This document shows positions 1 through 6,368 of a DNA stretch of 36,564 nucleotides, one piece after another (the stretch's first letter is position 1; the number at the start of each line of letters is the position of its first letter). Made by a program: the position numbers and the translations under genes. The notes beneath the pieces are model-generated. The model was not told the DNA's origin. It saw nothing but the letters and a program-made list of their open reading frames with translations, and did no database searches. Origin of the DNA: Acidimicrobiaceae bacterium (lineage in GTDB: Bacteria > Actinomycetota > Acidimicrobiia > Acidimicrobiales > RAAP-2); assembly GCA_003161575.1 (NCBI GenBank), contig PMOE01000043.1, positions 1 through 36,564 of the forward strand, written 5' to 3'.

Positions 1-254
1 GGGATTTAGAAAAGGCCGTTCAACAACTCAAGAAGGAACCCGGCAAGGGACTGTTCGTTGCAGGTGTGAAGCTCCCACTGGCGTTGACGGAGCTGGGATT
101 GATCGATGAGTACGAGTTCGTGATTCATCCCAGACTTGCGGGCCACAGGCCGACACTGTTCGCTGGGCTATCAAAGCATGTCGACTTGAAGCTCGTGAGC
201 CGGCTGGAGTTCGGCTCGGGGGCAGTGGCGATGCGGTACGAGCCGAGAAGGTAG
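1..254 (+). CDS. RibD C-terminal domain / dihydrofolate reductase-like protein (3' part only)
   Basis: The reading frame runs from base 3, so the start lies left of the window and only about 83 C-terminal residues are visible. The segment KGLFVAGVKLPLALTELGLIDEY followed by a hydrophobic strand and HPRLAGHRPTLF is the usual end of the RibD_C fold: a helix after the G-rich turn, then the conserved 'IDEY..VxHP...G.G..LF' stretch. Family members are NAD(P)H-dependent reductases, some for riboflavin or pteridine intermediates and many of unknown substrate. A substrate cannot be told from this fragment. The C-terminus ends SGAVAMRYEPRR, which is normal for stand-alone 180-200 residue members. The next item is a broken SRPBCC/AHSA1 gene; these two families are often neighbours in actinobacteria. 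Confidence 0.75.
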   Translation, partial: DLEKAVQQLKKEPGKGLFVAGVKLPLALTELGLIDEYEFVIHPRLAGHRPTLFAGLSKHVDLKLVSRLEFGSGAVAMRYEPRR

Positions 255-283
255 CCGTCGCGCTTCCTCGCCCGAGCCGGCCG

Positions 284-487
284 CATCATGGAGCCCTGGT
301 TCGCGCCTCTTGCGCCCCCAACCGCAGCGGTTCCCTCCGCGGCGGCCCACAACAACGCCTTGGCCTGGCGCACCTCCCGAGCCGGCGCGGTGTGCGAACG
401 AGAAAGCCCCTCCAGCTCAACCCGCTGCCCACCCGTCATCTCCAAAGCCCCCGCCGCAGCCACCATCCCACCCACCACTAGAGGTCG
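284..487 (-). pseudogene. probable remnant of an IS630-type transposase N-terminus
   Basis: Read on the minus strand, this stretch gives about 67 residues containing TGGQRVELEGLSRSHTAPAR followed by EVRQAKALLWAA. This resembles the first helix and start of the helix-turn-helix of IS630-family transposases ('LT..ER.EL..L.RS.TAP...V.RA..LL.AADG'). After the AA-E-G-T stretch the similarity stops, and nothing of the DDE catalytic domain is present. It abuts the AHSA1-like fragment exactly where that fragment loses its N-terminus, which fits an old insertion followed by deletion. The match is from memory of the family and is short. It could be chance in GC-rich DNA. Confidence 0.35.
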
Positions 488-729
488 AGCCGCCGACTCG
501 GATCGTCGAGACGCGGCTGTTCGAGGGCTGGCCGGATGCGGAGCCCGTCGAGACGGTAGAGCTGCACGAAACTCGCGGAGTGACGAAGCTGACGATGAAT
601 CTCGCGTTCTGCGACAAGGCTGGCCGTGACCACATGACCAAGTTCGACGGCCAGGAAGACAGCTTCGACAAGATGGAGGATTACTTGAGATCACTCTTGG
701 ATCCAAATGGAACTGTCTCTGGTTGTTGA
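481..729 (+). pseudogene. AHSA1/SRPBCC-domain protein, C-terminal fragment
   Basis: From about base 481 the frame reads LEVEPPTRIVETRLFEGWPD, then EPVETVELHE and LTMNLAFCDKAGRDHM, ending at a TGA at 727-729. This is the C-terminal half of the SRPBCC (Bet v1-like) fold of AHSA1-type proteins: 'PPTRIV.TE.FEGWPDAEALVTVELTE...TLTMTV.FPSKEARD', plus the final long helix 'SFDKMEDYLRSLL'. A full protein has about 150-160 residues; only about 82 remain. The frame stays open upstream to an ATG at 310, but those residues are a proline-rich low-complexity string antisense to the transposase-like remnant and not the family N-terminus. I read it as a truncated, non-functional copy. Confidence 0.65.
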
Positions 730-822
730 GGTTCGAGCCAGATGCCCCGTGAGGCGAGCGCCGCAGACTGTCCCCGAATGTGCAAGATCTTCGTCAAGGG
801 GCCTTCCCCCATGGTTCCGATA

Positions 823-863
823 GGTGACGCCGAGAGTGCCTCCCACCCGCTGGTCGGGGATGC
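823..863 (+). repeat. dispersed intergenic repeat, both modules
   Basis: The copy begins with GGTGACGCCGAGAGTGCC (module 1) and ends with TGGTCGGGGATGC (module 2). It lies in the 209-bp gap between the AHSA1 fragment and the 89-residue gene at 939-1208, in which I see nothing else. Confidence 0.55.
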
Positions 864-938
864 GGCTCAGTTAAAGTCGGCCTTGGCGGGTCTAGGCTGT
901 CGTTGGGCCCTGCATGAGGCACGTAACGGACGAGGCCC

Positions 939-1208
939 TCACGGGGCCATACCGGTTCCGACCCACCGTTGAAAGACTTGCACCCGCTCAGGTGGCCACG
1001 CGCCGTCGCATGGCATTGAGCCATTCTTCACGCGTTCCAGGATGTCGGAAGCACGGGCGCGCACGTCGTCGAAGGACCAAAGATCAAACGCTTTTTCCAT
1101 CGACTGGCGATCATGTTGCCGGAAGAGCGGTTTGATGTCCGTCGCAAAACTCAACCTCTCGTCGTTCGAAGGAGAATCCATTCGAAGTAATCTAACCGGT
1201 TGCGACAC
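939..1208 (-). CDS. conserved small protein of unknown function (89 aa)
   Basis: GTG start at 1208, preceded by GGAGAG four bases upstream. An ATG nine codons in has no comparable ribosome site. The sequence is rich in charged residues and tryptophan (FATDIKPLFRQHDRQSMEKAF, then DLWSFDDVRARASDILERV, and a C-terminal MPCDGAWP...FQRWVGTGM). I recall small proteins with the same 'DI.PLFR..DR..M...FDLW..DDV' and 'GSMPCDG.WP......F.RW...G' pattern in many bacteria, annotated as hypothetical. The lone cysteine in MPCDG is part of that conserved block. No signal peptide or membrane segment. It is convergent with the degenerate region on its left and divergent from the zinc-ribbon gene on its right. 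Confidence 0.7.
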   Translation of the reverse strand: MSQPVRLLRMDSPSNDERLSFATDIKPLFRQHDRQSMEKAFDLWSFDDVRARASDILERVKNGSMPCDGAWPPERVQVFQRWVGTGMAP

Positions 1209-1219
1209 CCGGCTCTCCG

Positions 1220-1261
1220 GTCACGTGCCCAGTGCCGGTGATCGGGGATTGCCCCACCGGG
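1220..1261 (+). repeat. dispersed intergenic repeat, hairpin form
   Basis: The 13-mer CCGGTGATCGGGG lies at 1235-1247 and is followed after ATTG by CCCCACCGG, so the copy can fold on itself. The same 13-mer recurs exactly at 4590-4602. The copy sits just upstream of the GTG at 1208, between divergent genes. Confidence 0.55.
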
Positions 1262-1378
1262 AAATTATCGCCGTACGTGGAGAGCCACTCAGACGACGTA
1301 AGCCACGAGATAGTTCGGGCGGCAAGATACGGTGTTGAGAGCGAAACGCTCGTAATCCACGGTTTGAACGGAGGCCGA

Positions 1379-1678
1379 ATGTTCGGTCACAACAAGGACA
1401 CGAATCCCGACACCGCTCCGCCGGCCCCCCCTACGCATCCACCGATAACGACTTGCCCGGTCTGTGGCGGCACCTCGCTCTCAGAATCGAAGGTCGTCGC
1501 CACGAAGATCGCTCAAACAGCCAACAACCCGTGGCAGGGGGAACGTTGGCTTCAGGTCAGCATGGTCATCTGTGATCAGTGTGGTCGAATGGAATGGTTC
1601 GCGGTCGGTGCCGCTGCTCAGGGCCGCGCATCGACTGTCGAAGTGGTCCTGGGGACTGGACCGCAAGGGGCGACGTGA
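1379..1678 (+). CDS. small zinc-ribbon protein (99 aa)
   Basis: The ATG at 1379 has a strong GGAGG four bases upstream. The frame is open farther left, but those residues look non-coding. After a proline-rich N-terminal tail (residues 10-22) comes CPVCGG (Cys26, Cys29) and, about 35 residues later, CDQCGR (Cys65, Cys68). These two CxxC knuckles make a typical four-cysteine zinc ribbon. Between them is a strand-rich segment (KVVATKIAQTANNPWQGERW, then LQVSMVI), and the C-terminus after the second knuckle is short. Such small zinc ribbons bind zinc structurally; I cannot say what this one acts on. It is not part of an obvious operon. Confidence 0.7.
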   Translation: MFGHNKDTNPDTAPPAPPTHPPITTCPVCGGTSLSESKVVATKIAQTANNPWQGERWLQVSMVICDQCGRMEWFAVGAAAQGRASTVEVVLGTGPQGAT

Positions 1679-2156
1679 CGGGTTAGTCAAGTCTCGATGA
1701 GTAAGCGCATCCCCGCGCGTGCAAGCCGTCCCGGTGTTCCGAGACGTTATGCCTCCACGCTGGACGTCAAAATCGGCCAGCGTTCGGGCGTCCTTCGCTG
1801 CACGGTGGTAACAATCGGGAGTGCTTACCGTTGGGCGACGATCGTCAGTTGAGCTGGACCAAATCCTTGTTTCGGCCTCCAGCGAGGCCCTACGTACCCC
1901 GAAGTCGGTGCGACCGAAGCCGCCGTCCTCCTGCCGGGGTACCACCACGATCGAAGTCAAAGGTGGTTGGGCGGACCCGCCGGGGATACCCCGAAATGTC
2001 GCGAGACCCACTGCTACTAGGTCCAAAGCCCATCGCTGCTCCAGTCGGACAGAACGCTCGATTCGACCGTCAAGTGAGTGTCGGAGCGCGCCGTCTCTGA
2101 ACGTCCTAGGGTCTGGTGGCTGCCGCTCAATGTGGCAAGCGACAGGAGGATCAAAG
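1679..2156. other. 478-bp region without a convincing gene
   Basis: I see no protein that makes sense on either strand, although GC richness leaves long frames open. It contains one copy of the dispersed repeat (1720-1753) and a small perfect hairpin, CGGGG-ATA-CCCCG, near 1980. A 52-codon frame from an ATG near 1698 (starting MSKRIPARASRPG) has no ribosome site and no family resemblance that I recognise. Confidence 0.5.
1720..1753 (+). repeat. dispersed intergenic repeat, module 2
   Basis: Contains CCGTCCCGGTGTTCCGAGAC, close to the copies at 15641 and 27444. It lies 40 bp after the stop of the zinc-ribbon gene. Confidence 0.5.
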
Positions 2157-2432
2157 ATGGCTCACGCAGTAGTGATGCAGGTGAAGCTTCCCCAAGGCGG
2201 AAGTCCTGATGATGCTCAACGCATGCTGGAGGAAATAGTAATTCCGCTGGCAAAGTCTCAGGCTGGCTTTAAGAACGGTACTTGGCTGCACGACGGCAAA
2301 GGCAGTGGGATGGGTGTGATTGTGTTTGCTACCGCGGAGAATGCCGAATCGGCCCAAGGAGCCCTCAAGCCGCCACCTGGAGGACCGCAATTGCTTTCGA
2401 GCGAGCTTTACGAGGTAGGCGGTCAGGCCTAA
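2157..2432 (+). CDS. small antibiotic biosynthesis monooxygenase (ABM)-like / dimeric alpha-beta barrel protein
   Basis: The ATG at 2157 has GGAGGA six bases upstream, one of the best ribosome sites in the window; the longer upstream frame is not credible. The 91 residues begin MAHAVVMQVKLPQGGSPDDA, then a helix (QRMLEEIVIPLAKSQAGF), a strand pair (KNGTWLHDGKGSGMGVIVFA) and a second helix (TAENAESAQGAL). This beta-alpha-beta-beta-alpha order is the ferredoxin-like half-barrel of ABM-type proteins. Members range from true monooxygenases to proteins of unknown role, and no catalytic residues are diagnostic. It stands alone, with a repeat copy after its stop. Confidence 0.65.
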   Translation: MAHAVVMQVKLPQGGSPDDAQRMLEEIVIPLAKSQAGFKNGTWLHDGKGSGMGVIVFATAENAESAQGALKPPPGGPQLLSSELYEVGGQA

Positions 2433-2473
2433 CGGATTGGAACGTATCGCCATACGGCATGTGGCATAAGTGC

Positions 2474-2523
2474 CTGTAGGGGACGAAGAATGTGTGCCTC
2501 ACTCCCGGCGGTCTGGGGCAGGC
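2474..2523 (+). repeat. dispersed intergenic repeat, both modules
   Basis: Starts GTAGGGGACGAAGAATGTG (module 1, diverged) and continues GCCTCACTCCCGGCGGTC, then TGGGGCAGGC. It lies between the ABM-like gene and the convergent PPOX gene. Confidence 0.55.
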
Positions 2524-2590
2524 AGGCGGCTGTTCAAGCGGATCGTGTCGTGTCCCTATTGGGTGTAGCGATCCTCACGCAAGAGAACGG

Positions 2591-3130
2591 TCAGTTTGGG
2601 GTAAATCGCCAGCGCGTTGCACCTCCCGGACCAACCGTCGCGAGGGCCGTTGCCTGATGAGCTGCGATCCGATAGATCGTCCAGGGCGGAGGCCCAGCTG
2701 ACGGAGCGCTGTACTCAGCTGTGAGTGCCATCCCGGATTCATCGACTCGGGCGGGCCAGCCTTGAGCGCTCCACTGTTCAGCCATCGTGGCGACTATCTC
2801 CGGATCGATGATTTTCTCGGCCTCTCCATCTACGACCAGGTCGAACTCGTGAGTCGCAAGGCTCAGCGTGCAACGAGGGTCACGGGCGAGATTCCTTCCC
2901 TTGAGCGTCTGTTCTCCGGTCTCGAACCAGAAAGCACCCTCGAACCACAGTGCGCCAACGCCCGTCACGTGGGGGGTTCCGTCCCGGTTGATCGTTGCCA
3001 GCCAGCATGTATGCCGATCCGGACCGCCGGTGCCGGGGGCCTGGCTCACACCTCCTGAGAGGCGACCCTCGATGTCGGTCCAATCGATGAGCGGCAACTC
3101 GTAGAGGTCCGCAAGGTTTGTCGATTCCAT
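2591..3130 (-). CDS. pyridoxamine 5'-phosphate oxidase (PPOX)-fold family protein
   Basis: The 179 residues from the ATG at 3130 have the split-barrel flavin-binding layout: GGPDRHTCWLATINRDGTPH (first strands, with the family's 'W.aT...DG.PH' turn), then a GALWFEGAFWFETG strand pair, GRNLARDPRCTLSLAT (the 'K..NL..dPR' phosphate-binding block), and a final TRWRF strand. Members use FMN or, in actinobacteria, often F420. The 'ALTAEYSAPSAGPPPW' insert near the C-terminus is shared by a mycobacterial/actinobacterial subgroup. The frame extends 15 codons upstream to an ATG at 3175. I prefer 3130 because family similarity begins there, but neither start has a good ribosome site. Substrate unknown. 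Confidence 0.75.
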   Translation of the reverse strand: MESTNLADLYELPLIDWTDIEGRLSGGVSQAPGTGGPDRHTCWLATINRDGTPHVTGVGALWFEGAFWFETGEQTLKGRNLARDPRCTLSLATHEFDLVVDGEAEKIIDPEIVATMAEQWSAQGWPARVDESGMALTAEYSAPSAGPPPWTIYRIAAHQATALATVGPGGATRWRFTPN

Positions 3131-3247
3131 GATTGAGAGACGTGCAATACGGTGAGAGCTCATCGGTCTAGCCATTCTGATCCAGTCGACCCCTTCGTGC
3201 TGTTATGAGACAATGCCCAGCGGGCTCATCGGAGAGCTACGGACCCT

Positions 3248-3799
3248 TTAGAACCACTCCAGAGCTTTGGCGGTGAAGCTCTTGATTTCCTCGGATATGG
3301 CGTCTCGCCCTTGCCCCGAGCGCCAGGATCCCTCATCTCGAACGCAGACGGTCATCTCGGGTGCCTCCGCCCATAAGCACCGAATCGCCGTCACGGTCCC
3401 AGGTTGTTGCCAGCTCGCGTGTAGCTCGTGGGCGAGCTGAGGATACTGGTAGCCCTCAGTGAAGGTGGCCGCCGTCGAGGACAACCTCACCGCGTCCGAC
3501 CGCCGCTCGTCCTCGGCGCCCGGAGAGTAGCGGAAGCGCACGTATTCGTCGCCTGCGGAGTCCTCTTCGTATCGAGTGTTGGTCAGCTCACCGGCGATGA
3601 TCGTCGAGGTGAAGTCATACGGGTGGTCGTGGATGGGCGGTTCCCCGGTGCAGTAGCTCGGGTCCCAGACGTGGAGTCGGTACTCCCGCCGGTCATCAAG
3701 GCGCAGGCCCATGAGCCCGATGTCCTGCATCCTCCAAGGGAACTCCTCGGCGTGTTGCAGCATCGTAAGTACTAGGGCCTTGCTCAGCGTCTCGCTCAT
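3248..3799 (-). CDS. cupin-like protein (cysteine-dioxygenase-type fold), 183 aa
   Basis: The ATG at 3799 has GGGAGA five bases upstream; the upstream extension of the frame is unlikely to be translated. Residues 55-72 read PPIHDHPYDFTSTIIAGEL, a cupin metal motif with His57 and His59, and residues near 125-131 (LAHELHASW) can supply a further histidine. This matches small actinobacterial proteins with a 'HDHP.DF.S.ii.GeL.n..y' motif. The fold suggests a metal-dependent enzyme or sensor. No substrate can be inferred, and there is no partner gene. A promoter-like sequence lies 40 bp upstream. Confidence 0.6.
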   Translation of the reverse strand: MSETLSKALVLTMLQHAEEFPWRMQDIGLMGLRLDDRREYRLHVWDPSYCTGEPPIHDHPYDFTSTIIAGELTNTRYEEDSAGDEYVRFRYSPGAEDERRSDAVRLSSTAATFTEGYQYPQLAHELHASWQQPGTVTAIRCLWAEAPEMTVCVRDEGSWRSGQGRDAISEEIKSFTAKALEWF

Positions 3800-3845
3800 C
3801 GCGTTCTCCCAGTACGACCGCTGGACGACTTGCCCAACCCACCAA

Positions 3846-3874
3846 ATAACATTACTGTCATTTGCTTGGGTCAA
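3846..3874 (-). promoter_or_regulatory. probable sigma-A promoter of the cupin-like gene
   Basis: On the minus strand TTGACC (3869-3874) is separated by 17 bp from TGTTAT (3846-3851). This matches a housekeeping promoter at five of six and four of six positions. Transcription would start near 3839, about 40 bp before the ATG at 3799. Confidence 0.4.
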
Positions 3875-3916
3875 GCGGGTGACTAGCGCAGTCCCCACAA
3901 ACGACGGGTTTGCGGT

Positions 3917-3929
3917 TTATCCACACGCC
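3917..3929 (+). repeat. TTATCCACACGCC, contains a perfect DnaA-box sequence
   Basis: The first nine bases are the consensus DnaA box. The full 13-mer recurs at 23035-23047, next to a dispersed-repeat copy. It lies in the gap between the cupin-like gene and the small secreted protein gene. Confidence 0.45.
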
Positions 3930-4067
3930 TCAATGTGCCGTTCCGGGCGAGGTTCGCGAACACGGACGCCCCCCTGAAATCCGAAGAGCCCTTTTAGCGT
4001 CGTCCGGCCCGCTCCGGGCGTCCCCGATCGACGCGAAGCAAACCGGATCGACGAGATTGGGCAACTG

Positions 4068-4505
4068 CTAGGAGTCGTTGTAGGGGCCCCACGAGAAGGA
4101 GGAGGACGAAAGACTTGGATGCAAGCTAAGGCAGTTTCCCTGATAGGCCGTGTGGTTGTTGGCGATGCCTGAACTGCACTTGTACCCGGTGGGTCCGCCG
4201 GTCACCTTTCCGATTGTGGGCATCAACCTAGAGGAAGCCTTGATCTTCTCGGCGACGAACTTGACGACAAGGGCATTAGCGATCTTGCAGGTGAAGGCGG
4301 TGCCGGTGACGACGACCTGATAGTGCTTGCCGACCTCGTGCGGTGGGTAGGGGTTCACCCATTTAGTCGCCGTGAATGGTTTGCAGGTCGTGGACTGGGG
4401 GATGCCGCCGTTCGAGCTTGCGCCAAATGCAGGTGTCGAAGCGGAGAGAATGCCAGCGGCAACCACCAGAACACCTGCGATACCCCACCGGGCGGCTCGA
4501 GCCAT
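4068..4505 (-). CDS. small secreted protein of unknown function
   Basis: 145 residues. The N-terminus is a standard Sec signal peptide: two arginines (RAAR), a hydrophobic core GIAGVLVVAAGILSAS, and a likely cleavage after TPAFGA (residue 28-29). The mature part is threonine/serine rich, with about four cysteines spaced as two possible disulfide pairs (TTCKPF, FTCKIAN, YKCSSG, GNCLSL), and ends in an SLSSSSFSWGPY segment. No membrane anchor or sorting motif is visible, so it is probably released. I recognise no family. The ATG at 4505 has only AGG directly upstream. A perfect 7-bp hairpin lies about 80 bp upstream, after the preceding gene on this strand. Confidence 0.6.
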   Translation of the reverse strand: MARAARWGIAGVLVVAAGILSASTPAFGASSNGGIPQSTTCKPFTATKWVNPYPPHEVGKHYQVVVTGTAFTCKIANALVVKFVAEKIKASSRLMPTIGKVTGGPTGYKCSSGIANNHTAYQGNCLSLHPSLSSSSFSWGPYNDS

Positions 4506-4583
4506 CCTGCAAGGATAAGCAGACCGCCCCCCCGGCGCCAGCAGGAATCAATCGCGCCGGGCGCCCCAACGGTTGCGACGGCA

Positions 4584-4606
4584 CCCGATCCGGTGATCGG
4601 GGCGAC
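4584..4606. terminator. hairpin CCCGATC-CGGT-GATCGGG, possible terminator; also a repeat core
   Basis: A perfect 7-bp inverted repeat with a 4-base loop (4584-4601). It lies between the stop of the LLM oxidoreductase gene and the start of the secreted protein gene, both on the minus strand. It has no T-run, so intrinsic termination is uncertain. It also includes CCGGTGATCGGGG (4590-4602), the core of the dispersed repeat family. Confidence 0.35.
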
Positions 4607-4701
4607 CCTTGGACGCCGTGGACCAGCGCATACGGTGCAGTTTGCGGACTTACGAGCCTTCAGGCCTCGCGGCTCGGTCTGGATATGGGGTCGTCGCCTC
4701 T

Positions 4702-5532
4702 TTAGAGCTCACGCAAGGCGGTGGCCAGCGGTTCGAGCACGCCGGGATCCAGGGGCGGTGGGAGATAGACAATGCCCAGCTCGACGCCGACCTCTGCGAA
4801 TGCGGCGGCCTGCTCGGCGGTGGCTTTCGCGTCCCCGGTGAATCGCACGTGACTGGAGAGGAGAATCTCCGTAGGGTCACGGCCGAGGTCCTCGCAGTGC
4901 TGATGCAGAACGTCGCGCTTTCGGGCGAACTCCTCCGGCGTGCCACCCACGAAGTTCCAGTGCTGGGCGAACCGGGCTGCAGTGCGGAGCGTCCTCTTCT
5001 CGCCACTACCACCAACGCAGATCGGCGGGTGGGGGCGATGAACCGGCTTGGGCTCGTTGCGGGCATCGCTGAGCTGGTAGTACCGGCCCTTGAAGGTCGT
5101 CGTCTCCTGCGTGAGGAGCCCGACGATCACCTCGCAGGCCTCCTCGAAGCGGTCGCTGCGCTGGCCCGGCGTGCCCAGTTCGATCCCGTAGGCCCCCGAC
5201 TCCTCCTCGTTCCACCCCGCCCCGATGCCAAGCTCCAGCCGGCCCCCGGACACGATGTCGAGGGTGGTCGCCATGTTGGCCAGGATCGCCGGGTGGCGAT
5301 AGTGGATGCCGGTCACCAGAGTTCCCATGCGCAGGCGGGTCGTGGCCTGGGCCAGCGCCGTCAGGGTGATCCAGCCCTCCATGCAAGGGCCGGTGCTGTC
5401 GGAAAAGATCGGATAGAAGTGGTCGAAGGTCCAGCCCGACTCGAACAGCTCGATCTCGTCGGCCACCTTCCACACGGCAAGCATGTCGGTCCAGGTCGTT
5501 TCCTGCGGCGAGGTCTTGAAAGCGAAGCGCAT
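4702..5532 (-). CDS. LLM-class (luciferase-like) F420-dependent oxidoreductase
   Basis: 276 residues, the usual length for short LLM-class F420 enzymes. The N-terminus MRFAFKTSPQ is the first barrel strand. Diagnostic segments follow: FESGWTFDHF (substrate/cofactor wall), TTRLRMGTLVTGIHYRHPA (the 'T.rirlGt.V....yRhPa' strand), LDIVSGGRLELGIGAGWNEEE (18-residue core 'SGGRL.LGIGAGW.E.E') and HPPICVGGSGEKRTLR (phosphate-binding 'GG.g....R'). All belong to the flavin/F420 TIM barrel. These enzymes transfer hydride from reduced F420 or oxidise alcohols; the substrate is not predictable. The ATG at 5532 has a weak ribosome site (GTGGGT). It stands alone on the minus strand. Confidence 0.8.
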   Translation of the reverse strand: MRFAFKTSPQETTWTDMLAVWKVADEIELFESGWTFDHFYPIFSDSTGPCMEGWITLTALAQATTRLRMGTLVTGIHYRHPAILANMATTLDIVSGGRLELGIGAGWNEEESGAYGIELGTPGQRSDRFEEACEVIVGLLTQETTTFKGRYYQLSDARNEPKPVHRPHPPICVGGSGEKRTLRTAARFAQHWNFVGGTPEEFARKRDVLHQHCEDLGRDPTEILLSSHVRFTGDAKATAEQAAAFAEVGVELGIVYLPPPLDPGVLEPLATALREL

Positions 5533-5595
5533 AGACCCACGTTACGTCCGGCCGGGCTCGCGCCCGTGCAGGCCTCCGTGTTCAGCGTACGAGAG

Positions 5596-5630
5596 CAGGT
5601 GGGGACAGCCGAAGTGCCGATTGGTAGCAG
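5596..5630 (+). repeat. dispersed intergenic repeat, module 1
   Basis: GTGGGGACAGCCGAAGTGCC followed by GATTGG. It lies in the 170-bp gap upstream of the LLM gene. Confidence 0.5.
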
Positions 5631-5702
5631 CTGATAACCGTCACGGTCACTGTTGGGTGGCAGTTCAGCGGGCGAGGTGGGCCGGGCTATTCCTGGCCCG
5701 GA

Positions 5703-6107
5703 TCAGGCTCTGGCGATGTCCCTGCCCGGCATCGGCTCAGCGAGTGCTGTCCGCCATTCAGGCGCGCCGAAGGGATTTGCAAAGTACTGCGTCTCGTGCA
5801 CCACATTCGAGTGGACGAACTTCATAATGCTCACGGAGTAGGTGGGCACCCCGTCGTACGCGATGACGCACTCACTTACCCACAGATCCCCGCTACCGAC
5901 GATCCGGAGGACTGTGAAGTGCCGACTGGCAGGGTGCTCGCCACGTTGCGCCGAGATTGCTGCGCGGCCCCGGAAACGTTCACCTGACTGGGGATAGTCC
6001 AGGATCGCGTCGGCACTGTAGATGGCGTGCTCGGCTTCGATATCCCCGCGTTCCGATGCCCGCCAGTGTTCCTCGAGCGCTGCCTTCGTCTGGGTATCAG
6101 AATCCAT
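5703..6107 (-). CDS. NTF2-like / SnoaL-like protein
   Basis: The ATG at 6107 is preceded by AAGGGA seven bases upstream; the long upstream extension of the frame is not used. The 134 residues start with a helix pair (LEEHWRASERGDIEAEHAIY), then SADAILDYPQSGERFRGRAA, the classic 'y.....dA.ldyPqsGe.f.Gr.aI' of the NTF2 cone fold. Strands follow around HFTVLRIVGSGDLWV and a C-terminal YSVSIMKFVHSNVVHETQYF. Members include small isomerases, hydratases and carriers. This subgroup, with 'ETQYF..PF.AP.WR', is common in actinobacteria and functionally uncharacterised. Monocistronic. Confidence 0.75.
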   Translation of the reverse strand: MDSDTQTKAALEEHWRASERGDIEAEHAIYSADAILDYPQSGERFRGRAAISAQRGEHPASRHFTVLRIVGSGDLWVSECVIAYDGVPTYSVSIMKFVHSNVVHETQYFANPFGAPEWRTALAEPMPGRDIARA

Positions 6108-6290
6108 CGCGTTTTCCCTTCTACAGGCGGGCGGAGCAATCCGAGACCCGGGAATGCTGCAAGGCTCCGCCGCGGAACCTGACCGTTCCTTTCGACAGTC
6201 AAGCTCAAGTTGCTTGGGAGCTGCAGGCACCCGAAAGGGCGCAATCACGTACTTTGTCGCCGACCCGACGTTCGGAGATACGGCTGTGCG

Positions 6291-6320
6291 ACATTCGGGG
6301 ACGCGCGTTCTGGGATGCGT
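6291..6320 (+). repeat. dispersed intergenic repeat, module 2 twice
   Basis: ATTCGGGGACGC (6294-6305) and GTTCTGGGATGC (6307-6318) are two adjacent versions of the module 2 end. They lie in the 261-bp gap between the NTF2-like gene and the permease stop. Confidence 0.4.
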
Positions 6321-6368
6321 CTCCGCACACGCTACAGACCAACCACGTGCTTTTTACCACTGCGGAGT

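Noticed and set aside
742-972. A 76-codon + strand frame starting MPREASAADC
   Set aside because: It covers a repeat copy and overlaps the more convincing minus-strand 89-residue gene; no ribosome site.
1481-2026. A 181-codon minus-strand frame
   Set aside because: It runs across the zinc-ribbon gene on the other strand and an empty gap; sequence is low in hydrophobic structure and matches no family I know.
3917-3929. A replication origin at the DnaA box
   Set aside because: Only one box is present, with no cluster of boxes, AT-rich unwinding element, dnaA, dnaN or gyrB nearby; the same holds at 23035.
4584-4601. A firm intrinsic terminator call
   Set aside because: The stem is perfect but no T-run follows on either strand, and the same bases are part of the dispersed repeat, so it is only listed as possible.
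4609-5634. A 341-codon + strand frame opposite the LLM oxidoreductase
   Set aside because: Shadow of a well-conserved minus-strand enzyme; no family resemblance or ribosome site.
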